Assembly: GCA_023376005.1 (NCBI GenBank)
Contig: CM042181.1
Location: forward strand, 23,087,013-23,151,012
Direction of reading: 5' to 3'
Origin: Doryteuthis pealeii
Lineage: Eukaryota; Mollusca; Cephalopoda; Myopsida; Loliginidae
DNA: 64,000 nucleotides
Shown: positions 35,701 through 47,800 of the stretch, one piece after another
Position numbering within the stretch: the stretch's first letter is position 1
Layout of the letters: each line of letters begins with the position of its first letter
The notes under the pieces: generated by a model
Databases searched by the model: none
What the model was told of the DNA's origin: nothing
Seen by the model: only the letters and a program-made list of their open reading frames with translations
Program-made: the position numbers and the translations under genes

Positions 35701-37355
35701 GAACTCGGGAACCTTCTTGTCGTAATTGGGAGCTTTCACGGACTTTTGAACCCAACCCTTTATTCAAATGTTCTCATTCTGCTAACCATAGCTGGGGTAC
35801 AAGTGTTAAATTGTGTTAATTATTATTCTATTTTACTGCTGCCCCTGACCAGGATTGAACCGCCATGTGTCCAATTGGACTGTACACTTGTTTATTCAAA
35901 TCTTTTTTTATGTTAAAAGTTTACACTACTATTTTTTTGTTTTCAGTAGCAAACTCTGAATTATTTGATATTTTCATTATTATACATTTTAAAAAAGATT
36001 GTTACTGAATTAAGGTTTGTTTTTACAATTTAAAGTCTGAATTTAGGTAGATAGTGAATCCAGAAGTGTAAATTTTTAATATAGTCTACTGGGCAGGTGT
36101 TAGTGGTTTATAAAATGAAGTCCAATGTATATATTTTTAATTTCTCAACTGGGATTAATACTTTTAATAAAAATGAAACTCTTAGGAAACTATTTAATAT
36201 ATTATTATTTAATTTCGTTAGTGTTTCTAATTCAATATTTCATTACATTAAAATTGTGATTAATACTTTTATAAAAATGAAACTCTTAGGAAAACTATTT
36301 AATATATTATTATTTAATTTCGTTAGTGTTTCTAATTCAATATTTCATTACATTAAAATTTAAATACTTACGCCCAGGCGTAAAATTTATCATGTCTACT
36401 GGACAGATATTAATGGAATATGAAATGAAGTCCAATGTATATATATTTAATTTCTCAACTGGAATTAATACTTTTAATAAAAATCAAACAATAACTTAAT
36501 AATAGGATAAGCATTTAATTAATGAATCACTACGCAACAACTTTAAATCTATACAACAATCTTTTTAAAAACTTATAAATAAATTAATGCATTAAGTTGT
36601 CTCATTTACATTTTGAAAACGAATTAAAATTAATCAAATCAACTATATGAGGTCTAATTTTTGTCTAAGTCGAAAAGTAGTAACATAATGTGCACCATAC
36701 AATTTAAACATTTACTTTAATAATTAATTTAATTTAATTCAATTTAAACATTTACAATTTAAACAATTTAGGTTCAAAATTTTACGGATAATAACGAAGA
36801 CTTTCTTCACTTACGTTGTAAAAAAATGTTATCAAAAGTTTAAAAAAAAACAAACTTTGTTTCATAAACATAACTTAATAATTAAGTTATGTTTTTCCTG
36901 AAAGTTTGATTTTTATTAAAAGTATTAATCCCAGTTGAGAAATTAAAAAACATATACATTGGATTTCATTTCATATTCCACTAACATCTGTCCAGTAGAT
37001 TATGATAAAAATTTACGCCACTGAATTCACAGTCTACCTAATTCTAACCATTGTTATAACTTTTTGAAATTTAAAAATAAATTTTAGTTAACCTTATCAT
37101 GTCCATGTTGTAAAAAAATTGCAGTGAACAAATCCAAATTCAAAATAATCCCAGAAGAATTAAAAATAAAAAATAAATAATTTTCTTTTTAGTTTCATTT
37201 TAGAAAAACGAAACAAGAATTCAATTTTTTTCAAGCAAAGTTTGTCGTTGTCATAGTCACTAAGGTAACCAACAACACCAAGGTACCCGAGTAACATTGC
37301 AGCAATACAGCAAATTATAACCAAGTGGGTGTTGCCAGAAAACTTACCCTGGCAT
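31290..37355 (-). CDS. CBY1: Chibby homolog 1, complete (4 exons, 132 aa)
   Basis: CBY1 is a small coiled-coil protein of the ciliary base and distal centriole and a beta-catenin antagonist. Coding exons on the minus strand: 37355-37348 (ATG CCA GG), 35478-35291, 33547-33432, 31376-31290 (stop TGA). Phases fit throughout. Visible: N-terminal PFFGNKFTPKK (residues 7-17), a 14-3-3/AKT-type RRSQSL (serine 25), FEDGQWIP, then a leucine-rich coiled coil (MMLLRKKNEQLQNENN, LRLKVESLLDML) and the basic end KTGRKR. Human CBY1 is 126 residues with the same order. The start was chosen because the exon with PFFGN has no ATG, and 'ATGCCAGG|gtaagt' supplies both phase and a strong donor. The donor of exon 2 (gtttgg) is weak. 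It is head to head with FAM227A. Confidence 0.95.
31470..31870 (+). mobile_element. LINE ORF C-terminal remnant
   Basis: Broken frames give NGRIPKDLLYGELVKG, GRPCLRFKDVCRRDM and, later, a decayed finger. This is homologous to 28953-29331, with stops and frameshifts. It lies in the last CBY1 intron, antisense to the gene. Confidence 0.65.
32848..33117. mobile_element. Family B palindrome, ~120-bp arms
   Basis: Left arm 'gtacaagtgataacctactc' and beyond, mirrored to the right end. Each arm carries the family B hammerhead-like order: CUGAAGA, a CC/GG hairpin, GAAAC, CGAGU, A, GGUU. Flanked by (TA)n at 32693-32725 and 33125. It is in a CBY1 intron. A half copy with an intact motif is at 54230-54400. 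Confidence 0.75.
33305..33425 (+). mobile_element. tRNA-like SINE (family 3) abutting the CBY1 exon 3 donor
   Basis: Matches the units of the 52105-53045 array ('gattagcaga', 'ttcactgggtgctccata', 'ggccttgtgcca'). It ends within about 20 bp of the CBY1 donor at 33431-33426. A second partial copy lies at 33170-33245. Confidence 0.65.
33960..35140. repeat. Minisatellite in CBY1 intron, ~109-bp unit, about ten copies
   Basis: Units begin 'gtgtacagtgctcaggtgca', include 'actcatcaaagtctcatgtc' and 'aataatgtattagtgtcagg', and end with 'acagtaataatatacatgta'. Most differ by one or two bases; one unit has an ~18-bp deletion. It lies between exons 3 and 2 of CBY1. Confidence 0.95.
35590..35860 (-). 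mobile_element. Family A tail with SINE fragment
   Basis: Reverse-orientation family A head ('ggccttcttcaggtatttct') followed by 'cgaactcgggaacc' internal repeats and the 'gaccaggattgaacc' SINE piece. It is in CBY1 intron 1. Confidence 0.55.
36374..37020. mobile_element. Foldback element with ~115-bp inverted termini
   Basis: Starts GGCGTAAAATTTATCATG and ends with the inverse near 37018 ('aaaatttacgcc'). Both ends carry 'tctcaactgg' and 'attaatacttttaataaaaa' or complements. Two further direct copies of the terminal part are at 36065-36180 and 36240-36300. The interior is AT-rich without a coding frame. It is in CBY1 intron 1. Confidence 0.7.
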
Positions 37356-37440
37356 TTTTAAAACTTGTCTGTTGCTACCAAACTAGTTGCTGTTGGTCAT
37401 TTACCGGTCAATAAACAATTTGCATCAACCCACGTCTTGC
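37240..37440. promoter_or_regulatory. Candidate shared CBY1/FAM227A promoter with X-box and forkhead sites
   Basis: GTCACTAAGGTAAC (37256-37269) matches the RFX X-box form GTNRCY-NN-RGYAAC. GTTGCTACCAAAC (37371-37383) is a poorer second candidate, and ATAAACA (37411-37417) is a forkhead core. They surround the CBY1 start (37355). The stretch is less AT-rich than its neighbours. Ciliary genes are commonly driven by RFX and FOXJ1. Transcription starts cannot be seen from sequence. Confidence 0.5.
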
Positions 37441-38036
37441 AATTCTAAAGATAACATCAACAATCGAAGCAACCATTAAACAATTTCATGTAAAGCTAGG
37501 AAACAAAACAAACTCAAAAGTTTCGTATCTAAAAACTTTTTTCTTTTATTAAAATAGTTTTTTTTATAAAGTTGTTAAAAATTAATTTAATTATCAACAT
37601 TATCACGTTTCAAACAGATATCTGAATCGTAATTAACTTTTAAGCATCTTTATTTTGAGATCTATCAATATTATTGTCCGTCTCTATGGCTTGTGAAAAC
37701 TGTTGATCAAATTGATGGTGATACTTTTTATTTTTCTTGTAAGTAAAACTAGTCTTTCTTTTCTTATTTATTCATTTATTTATTTCTCTCTCTTTTGACA
37801 CTACCCCCCCCCCAACAACGTTTTCTATGGTTGATTTTCGTGGTTTAATCGTTAGAGAGCTTGGCTGTCAAACCATATACAACTGAATTCGATTCTCACT
37901 GAGTGCCCTATATTCTCGATATTTTGTCACGGCAGTACTTAATAAACACGCTGTCGTACAATTTTGACATTTATTTGCTTAGTTGGATCTTAATGATTAT
38001 TTGTAGGAGTATTATGCCTTTTTTATTCTTTATTTT

Positions 38037-38455
38037 ATTTTTTTACGGCATATCAACCTCAGTGGGTCATTTAATGCCAACAAAGTCTTGAAATAAATTC
38101 ATTCTTAATGGATACTCAATTTTTTTTATTATAAATACATTTTACTATTTAACCCATAGATGGGACCCTAACAGGTACTACCACTCCGGGTCCGAGTGGA
38201 CCTGGGAGCAATGGTGATGAAGGGGTGCTCCACATTCCCCAGACCTCCAGAACTGGACCCTCACCATCAGATAGTGTTTCCCAGGACATGAAGACCTTCA
38301 GCCACCGCTTTCTAGCACCTATATGATAAAAAGAGTTGGGGCTTGCCATAAGGGCAACAGGGTTGGGGCAATCATATATAGGTGCTAGGGCTTGACATGA
38401 CCAGCTGATTGACCGGAGAGGGCCTCTCTGACCGCCCATCTAGCCTAAGTAAGGG
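38037..38455 (-). mobile_element. SINE family 1, near full-length, between CBY1 and FAM227A
   Basis: Reverse copy of 3618-4053, from 'acggcatatcaacctcagtg' to 'accgcccatctagcct'. It splits the head-to-head promoter region. Confidence 0.8.
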
Positions 38456-38589
38456 TTTATGTTGCTTTTAATACATTTGAGAATAACATGATAGTATTAG
38501 AAATCAGTAACAGCAAATAATGATTTATTAAACCCAGTTTTGTTGAAATCATTATGCAAATTATTCCAACCATATACAATGTAAATCTT

Positions 38590-38820
38590 TATTTCTTACA
38601 GATGTTTCTGGATTTTAAATGCATCAATCATATGGGCAGTTTTGCAGCAAATCTAAATCAGCAAGACTTTAATAGAGACATTGTTAATAAATAAGATGCT
38701 AAAATAAGGACTATTTCATAATCATTGAAAATGTAACAAATAACTAAGGAAAACGTGATGTCAGTGTTGATGTAGTTTCAATTACATACAGACAGTTACA
38801 TAATCTCCGTTATAATAAGA
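38590..38820 (-). mobile_element. Helitron-like fragment just upstream of the FAM227A start
   Basis: Reverse copy with its TCTTATTATAACGGAG start at 38820, 51 bp before the FAM227A ATG. It belongs to the same subfamily as 23050-23348. It is likely to supply part of the FAM227A 5' leader or proximal promoter. Confidence 0.6.
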
Positions 38821-38870
38821 TTTACTCTTTTATTTTTGTATTTTGGGAAAAAATTCAATGAATCAGAAAT

Positions 38871-41800
38871 ATGGATGTGTTGATGAACCGAAAATGCATT
38901 GCTGTTCAAATTGTGAAAGACAAAGAAGTCGAGACAGAAGACGAAGTAAAACAACGTCAAGCTTTAAGAGAAGAAATTCTGAAATATCAAATACCGTATC
39001 CTTTTATTTTGTGTTAGTATAGCAACAAAAAAATGGTGACTTTTTGTAATCTATTTTTGTCTGAAAATGAGTACTAGAGTTTCCCTACTCCTAAAAATTA
39101 GTTTATAAAAGCATTTTTTGTCCAAAGAATCCAAAAATGCTATAAAAAAAAGTCTTTAAGTCAGCCAATTTTAAGTTATTGATGATTTCTGATTTTTTCA
39201 TAGCAACATAGATATCCCAATGTGGCACTTATTTCACATATATTGAACATTATTTGCACCAAAAAGATCATTTTTGCTCAGAACCGAAGCTACAGTTAAA
39301 ATTTTGCAAATTGAAGGAGTTGGGTGACATAGCCTGGATGATCTGACTTAGAATTTCCCAGTAGTTTTACAGTGGAGATCCCTTGTGGCATAAAGTTTGA
39401 TCCTTTTTTAAAGTAGAAAGATGTAGTATCCGTTTTAATCCTTGTCAGCTGATCCGTGTTAAAGAATTGTACAATCCTCGTCTGTCGATCTGTACATCCA
39501 GCGAGCAATTGTAGGACAATTTATCAATGCCTTTAAATATTAAAATCAAAATACATGTTTGGGTGTTTTTGATTGGCCAATTCAGCCACTGCTGTTTTGG
39601 GACAGGTTATACATATAAGTTGTGATCTTTATACCCCCAAAATTAATCAAAATTAGCCACACAAGTTATTATTACATAATAAACAGGCATAGCCTATCAT
39701 TTTTCTGATGAAGTGTAATTAGAATTTAAAATTAATGATATACTCTGGAAAAAGACAGTACCGGATTTAAGTTCATTGACTTTTATTGACAGCAGCCTTG
39801 AACCCAGGTTCATCTGAAGTGAGACTCTGATTGGCTTAGGGAGTCACATAATCAGATCACATGATCAGATGAGACTTAGGAAAGTAAGATTTTGATTTAG
39901 AGTTAACTCAGATTCAAGGTCCTGATGAAGATGTCTAATCCAGGTGATACTAGCCTTCACTAACTCAGTACATGAGTAGCACAGTTGCGTACTAGGTGGT
40001 GTAGCAAGCAGTAGCATAAAACCAGAAGCACCAAAGACAAAATTCTCTTTCACTTTCTAGCTTTAACAAAGCCATTTTAGGGTTGTAGTTGAAAGTATTT
40101 TTACAGTGGAGATCCCTTGTGGTATAAAGTTTGATCCTTTCTTGAAGTAAAAAGATGTAGTATCAGTTTTAATCCTTGTCAATGGATCCGTGTTAAAAAG
40201 TTGTATATTCCTCGTCTGTTGGTCCATGCTTAGATAGTTGTATAATCTTGTCTGATGCTCTGTACATCCAGTAAGCTATTGTAGGACAATTTATCAACGC
40301 CTTTAAATAGTAAATTAAATACATGTTTGGGCGTTTTTGATTAGCCGATTCAGTCATCGCTGTTTTCAGTTAGGTTTGGATTGTTTTACAGCATATCCAC
40401 CTCAGTGGGTCATTTAATGCTGACAAAGTTTTGAAATAAATTTAACAAGAGTTTTTTTTTATTTTTCTTTTGTACACCATTAACCTATTCTGTAGAATTG
40501 GCACATTTTTTTTGTCAACAAATATTTTGAAAATTCCTGTTCTTTTATATTTTTTTTGTGATTTTTTACCTTAACTAATCAGCCCTTATCATAGGAAATG
40601 TGGACAAATTGAATTCTCAAATGTCTCAGTTGGAAAGAAACACTTGGAATCCTCACCCTTTGGTCTGCGAGGAAAATATTGATGAAAAGCGGTGCAATAG
40701 CAACTTTATTGAATCCGTGAGTGACATACAAAAAATAAGTAAGTAGTTTTATCATCATCATCATCATCATCATCATCATCTTGACCTATATTGACATCAG
40801 CATACCATCCAGTGTAGATATGCCTCTGTAGCGTTAGTTTTTTCATATTTGCCTGGGAGAGTTGTCTGCGCGGTTTAGTTTGCTGGTGCCGCTAGGGGAA
40901 TTAGTATTTAAGCGGCTGGTTCAAAAGGCTTCTCTCTCTTTTCCTGTTCCAGTAACCACGAGACACATGGGCTAGTCACAGTCTATCCCTTCTCGTTGGG
41001 GCTTTTGGCCCCACTTACATTACTGTAAGTTCTTAACACAGCATGGACTATCCCTAGTCTCATGTCTGTACTTTTTGTATATCTTGTACCATTCATGAAT
41101 GTATATTTATCTTTCTACATGTAACTTTGTTTTACCCATGTACCTTGTATCTCGTCATATCTATGTGCTGTACATATATTAAATGTTTTGTCTGTTAACC
41201 TTCGTCGGAGTTTTGTATTCAAAGTATATATAACTTTGAACCATTCTTACACCTCCATCTTGTTTAAAACACATGAACTCAGTTTTATATGAGTTCACAT
41301 ACACTCTTGTTGCCTTCTCTAGACTATGCAGCAGTGAGTCAGCTTATCTAATACTAATAATTTATTCACAATTAAAGTAACTATTTATATTTAATAATAA
41401 TCATTTAGCTGCACACAGTTATATGGTTTCAAGTAACTAATAATAATCCTTAGTAAACAATTATAACTTCAAGTAACTATTCTTAATACAAATAATTTGC
41501 ACACATTTATATGGTTTCAAGTAACTAATAATAATAATCCTTAGTAAACAATTATAGCTTCAAGTAACTATTCTTAATACAAATAATTTGCACACAGTTA
41601 TATGGTTTCAAGTAACTAATAATAATAATCCTTAGTAAACAATTATAGCTTCAAGTAACTATTCTTAATACAAATAATTTGCACACAGTTATATGGTTTC
41701 AAGTAATTAATAATAATCCTTAGTAAACAATTATAGCTTCAAGTAACTTCTATTCTTAATAAAAATAATCCATAGTTATATAGCATCAAGTATTTCTATC

Positions 41801-44800
41801 GAATATGAATAAATTTTAAGCAAATCTATTAAACATATAAATGGGACCCTAGTGGACCTGGGAGAAATGGCAGGGTTAGGTGTGGTACTCCACACTTCTC
41901 AAAATTCCAGAACTGAAGCCTCACCACCGGTTGCAGTTTAGTATTATATTCAGGACATATTCCATTTTTTGATTAAAGAGTTTCATTGTATTCATTCTTA
42001 GAATTTATTTTCAGATGGAAGAATTTCTGCCCGTTCCAGCTGTGCTCCTAAAAAGACCGAAGTTAGTCATCTTTCTTTTCTTTCACAGAATTTTTTTGCT
42101 TTTTATTTTTTATTAATTATATTAAAATCAAAGTAAATTTGCTTCAGAAAGAGAAACAGATGTTATGAAGTGACTTGAGAAATTCTCAGACTGCTGTTTC
42201 AGTACCTAGCTAGTAGTGTCACCTAGTGGCGAAAACACTCGCAGTAAGGGAAGATAACCCTTTTGGACACAAGTCCATCCCATTAGGGGCAGACTATTGT
42301 TATAGTATCATCATTGGATATAATGAACAACTAACTACTACTACTACTACTACTACTACTGTCCAGAGTTTTGTTTTTTATTATTAAAATAAGCAGAATA
42401 TGTAGTGAATGAATTTCCTTCTATTTTCACAGACAAACTCACAGAAAAGCAATGGAGGTCCCAGATTCATTGAGGTAAAGAAATTTTTATGTTACATTTT
42501 ATTATTATACACACTTGATTTTTCTCTGAATTTTTTTTTAGATGAGGGCTTGATAATTAGCATTATTTGGATTATTGGGACTTTTGTCCTCATCTTCATT
42601 GTTATCTGTACAATGTTTTGGTCGATGTGCTCTCTGGCCTTCTTCAGGTATTTCTTGAACTTGGGAGGTTCCCAATTTCGAAAAGAAGGTTCCTGAGTTC
42701 AAGAAGGCTCTTGAGTCTGACAAGAAATCCCTGAAGAAGGTCGGAAGGTACATCATCCGAAACGTTGTACTAACACATGATTTTGTTGTATATCTTTATC
42801 TTGGTTGCTATTATAGTCAACATGGAAGAGAAATAAGAATTGATTGATTGATTTTAATGGCATGTCAACCCATCTAAAGTTATTTTATGCCTAGAGGTTA
42901 GGGAATTGTGTTCATATCTATATATTAATACTGGTGTTCCTACAAAAATTATCATCCTGCAACACCCTCAGGTTAAAAATCATCCATATCATCCAAGAGT
43001 AAATGCAAAAATGTAAATGCTGATTATCTGGTGTCACTTATCCATCAAATTATTATTTCACCCATTTTAAAATGAATTGTTCCAAAAACGCATGAAAATC
43101 TTCTTCTCCTTCTTCAAAAATAAATAAAGGTCGCAAAATATAGGAAGGGTTTTCTTCTCAGAAAAAAGAATTATTTTCCTGATCTCCACTAGACCAGACC
43201 AGATTAACACAAGGTCTTTTTTATGTGGGGGTGTGGGGGTGAGGGGGTCATGTGGCATCTAGCAAGGATCAAACTCCCTATTCAGTAGTAATGGATCTGT
43301 GAGACTAGTTTGGTAACTGTTACACCACGACAGTACACCTAAAACTATTTACCCTACAGGTAGGATTTGACACAAGGTCGCAAGTATGAGACATCTAGCA
43401 AAGTTTGAATTCGCTTTTAGTAATAGTGGATCTGTGAGACTAGCTTGTTAACCATTTCACCACAATTGTCCATTTTTAAATCTATTTTCTTCTTTATTTA
43501 GTCAACCCTTTCTTTCCTTTTGCTTTAATTTTATTTTTTGGGTTTGAAATCCAAGCATGTTGGTTGAACTGCAGTAATGTGTTTTTTTTTGTTTTTTTTT
43601 ATGGATCCGCATGTCTTTATGCATTTAATATATATGATGGATTGTGTGTGTGTGTGTGTGTGTGTGCATATGATAAAATCCATCACAATGTCATTGAGGC
43701 AATTATATGTATGTGTATGAATAGGCATATACATTTTTATCTCTCCTCTCTGGAATTTACGTGGAAATAACGAGCACCTGAATTACAGTCAAAATAGAGA
43801 AGAATACAGAAGAAAAAAAACTGCCTTTAAAACAGGAGAAACAGAGATCAAAAGAGCAGCAATCCTCTTAGGGGATATTTTCAGTATTGGTAATACCGTG
43901 TAATTTACATGGGAAAAGCTAGTTTACATTATTTGCACAGTTTCTTAGATTCCTTCGAGGATTAAACTTTATCATTTGTGAAATTTAGAACTGATGGTCA
44001 GTTTAACAGTTGGACTAGCAGTCAAATATATTAGGTAGGGGATAGCTGGTTCAAGATCCACTAGATTTTGGTGGCAAAATAATCAAAAGTTATTTTAATG
44101 GCATGTCAACATGTCTGAGGTTATTTAATGCTTATTGCTTACAGAATTGCATTAAATTGTAGGTTTATGTTTACATTTTTATGAAGTTTATTGTTAGGTC
44201 ACCTAACGAAATAGAGTTACTTCCCCTACATGATTGTTTATATTTGAATGTTGGAATGCAATTTAATATATTGAATTTGAATTAGTGAAATAGATCACTA
44301 ATTAGGAATGAGCCTATTCTAGTTGTGACCACCCCAAGCAGAGTTTAACAGGATTGAATACAGAGATTTCCTTCTCCTAGGCTGGTTGCCTAAACTAGGT
44401 TTAAGTGCCCAATTTACCTTACTATTTATATTTGTATTCATACCTTTCCCAAGGGTTTTAGCACTATGGGAACTGTAGCTTCGTCCAGGATTTGGACTCA
44501 GGTTGACGAGTCCATTTTCTATGAATTTAACCATAACACTACGGCCTCCAACTGAAGTATTAGTATTACTAAGTCATACCAAGTAATTTATACAGGAAAA
44601 GTTAGTTTACATTATTTGCGCAGTTTCTTAAGAGATTCAGACCATATGACCTTTAGGCACCCCTTTTTGATCTCGATTAAGAAAGGACATGTTTTTCATT
44701 TACACCGTCAATATCCGGTTGTTTGTTTACAGACGATTTTTAGAGTTTTTTTTTAAATTATAAAACTAACCCCTAACCCTAACCCCTAACTCTAACCCTA

Positions 44801-47800
44801 ATTCCTAACCCTAAACCCAACCCCTAACAAATAACCGGATATTGATGGTGTAAATGAAAAACATGTCTTTCTGAATCAAGATAAAAAAGGGGTGTCTAAA
44901 GGTCATATGGTTCAGAGATTCCTTGAAGTATTAAACTTTATCATTTGTGAAATTCAGTTGGAGTTGCAGTAAAATTTTTTAATACTGGACTTCTAATCTC
45001 TATGTAGGGGATAGCTGGTCCCAGACCCACTAGATTTTGGTGGCAAAATAATCAAAAGTTATTTTAATGGCATGTCAACATGTCTGAGGTTATTTAATGC
45101 TTATTGCTTACAGAATTGCATTAAATTGTAGGTTTATGTTTACATTTTTATGAATTTACGCATTTTCTTGCACACAGTTATATGATATCAAGTATTTATT
45201 TCAGACTTACCAATGTCCGAGTTTTCAAGAAAATGACGAAACTCCTCTTCCCCACAATGTCAGTCCGAAAGAGATGCTGGAAAAAGCTCTAAAGGCTCAT
45301 TATTCTCCTGGCAAAGTGGTGAGTCTATAAAGTTTCTTTTTCTTCAACACATACAAATATTTTGATTTTTAAATTATTTTTCAACTTTTTCAAAATTTCA
45401 ATTCTTATAACTTTAATATTATAGACTCTTCATCACAATTATTGGCACCCATGAAATATCAGTACATAATGTATGAATTCTAAGGCACTTGAAAGTAAAC
45501 CTTTAATAGTAAATGACATTTGGACTTATACTAAGTCATAACTTAAATAATTCAACGGTGCTGGTATAACCACATATATGTGTACATGTATGAATATCAC
45601 TACATAATGTATGAATTCTAAGACACTTGAAGCTAAACCTTTAATAGTAAATGACATTTTGGACTTATACTAAGTCATAACTTAAATAATTCAACGGTGC
45701 TGGTATAACCACATATATGTGTACATGTATGAATATCACTACATAATGTATGAATTCTAAGACACTTGAAGCTAAACCTTTAATAGTAAATGACATTTGG
45801 ACTTATACTAAGTCATAACTTAAATAATTCAACGGTGCTGGTATAACCACATATATGTGTACATGTATGAATATCACTACATAATGTATGAATTCTAAGA
45901 CACTTGAAGCTAAACCTTTAATAGTAAATGACATTTGGACTTATACTAAGTCATAACTTAAATAATTCAACAGTGCTGGTATAACCACACATATGTGTAC
46001 ATGTATGAACATGTCTTACATATTCATGTGTATATAGGTGTATAAATTCAGTGAACATTAGAACCCCTTACACATTTCTAGTGGAGTTATCCCCCCCCCC
46101 CAAAAACGATATGAATGTACTGTTGTATATTGGATACATAAATTCAAAATATACCTTATTCTTAATCTCATTCATTCTTCAAGAGCACCAACAGTAGTAG
46201 GATTAAAAGTTTGATACAAAACCTCCATTACCTAGTGGCTTTACCTCATCCAAGGAAAGGCTTGGGAGTAAACCTGAAAACAAATCAGGAGTCCCTAAGT
46301 TGGTGTGGTGCTGAAATCCAGTGCTACCCATGAACTCCTGCAACACTACTGCATTGGTTCCTTACCTTTCCTTTAGATCACAGCGGCAGTGTGGAGAGGG
46401 GAATTTGTTGCTTGAGCAACAGCTCATCCTCCATATGAACCTACTCAGGCTACATAGTTTCAAAAACAAAACAAATTTTTTTTTGGACACTACTCCATCG
46501 TCTCTCATAGACGGAAGGATGCCAACAACAAATGTAGAAAACAAAAACAAATCTTGTAAAATAGATTTGATTGATAAAGAACAGCAAATTATCAAACAAT
46601 AAGTTTATATAAATCTGAGTATTTTTGGTTTATTTCTGAAGATATAGCAAAAAAATAAATAAATAAAAGGGTGCGAATAATGGTTGGGCCAGGACTGTAG
46701 AAATAATGAAATTTGTTGTTTTTTTTAGCCATTCCGTCCGACATTTGACAAGTTTCTCTATTCTCAACCATGTCAAGATATATTAAGGGTAAGATCAACT
46801 GCTAATCTACTGCAAATTTGCTGCTTTTCTGCTGCCTTTATCAAGAACACAGCTTCACTAATTTCTACTGCAAATCTGCTGCTTTTCCGCTGCCTTTATC
46901 AAAAATACAGTTGTATTGATTTCTACTGATTTTCTGCTGCTTTTCTGCTGCCTTTATCAACAACACAACTTCCTTGATTTCTACTGCAAATCTACTGCTT
47001 TTCCACTGCCTTCATCAACAACAGAGCTTCATTGATTTCTACTGCAAATCTGCTGCTTTTCTGCTGCCTTTATCAACAATACAGTTTTATTGATTTCTAT
47101 TGCAAATTGCTGCTTTTGCGCTGCCTTTATCAATGACATAGCTTTACTGATTTCTACTGCAAATCTACTGCTTTTCCACTGCTTATGTACTTATACATAC
47201 ATATCATCATTGCATTATAAAGAAAATTAATTTTTGATGGAAATTGTAAGATTGATAAATGAATTAGAAATATCACAATATTAAGTTTGTAACAATTCAT
47301 TATGGTGATTGTGATGATGATGATGATATTTTCTCTCTAAGTTTCTGTAACAATTAAATGTGGTTTTAACTTCTGTGGCTTAAACCACTTCTTATAATAT
47401 GTTAGTGGCCTCAGAAAAGCTTCTTAATGTGGGTGAATATACACAACTTCCAACAAAGAGGTACATAACAAAATACAGACTTTATTGTCTGAGCAACATT
47501 TAACAACAATATAAATAGAAAACAGCTAGGACAAAAGTCCTAAAGAAGGAAGGAAGAAAGCGGAATTTAACAGGTTTGAATTCAGAGCTTTTTCCTTCTC
47601 CTAGACTAGTTACCTAGCCATGGTTAAAGAGCCCAGTCTGCCTTGCTATTTACCCATAGCTGGAGGAAGAATTGGATTCATACTTTTCCCAAGGGTATTA
47701 GCCCAATGTGAAATGCAAACAGCTTTATCCAGGAATTGAAATTCCATTCTCATTATTTAGGTTACTATATGATAGTTAGACAACCAATCTAGGAGAAGGA

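Noticed and set aside
38871..39000. Alternative FAM227A start in another frame (MNQKYGC..., from 38859)
   Set aside because: Arginine/serine-rich frame does not reach the next exon in phase; the MDVLMNRK frame does, and its junction reads LIIGNVDKLNSQ, as expected for the family.
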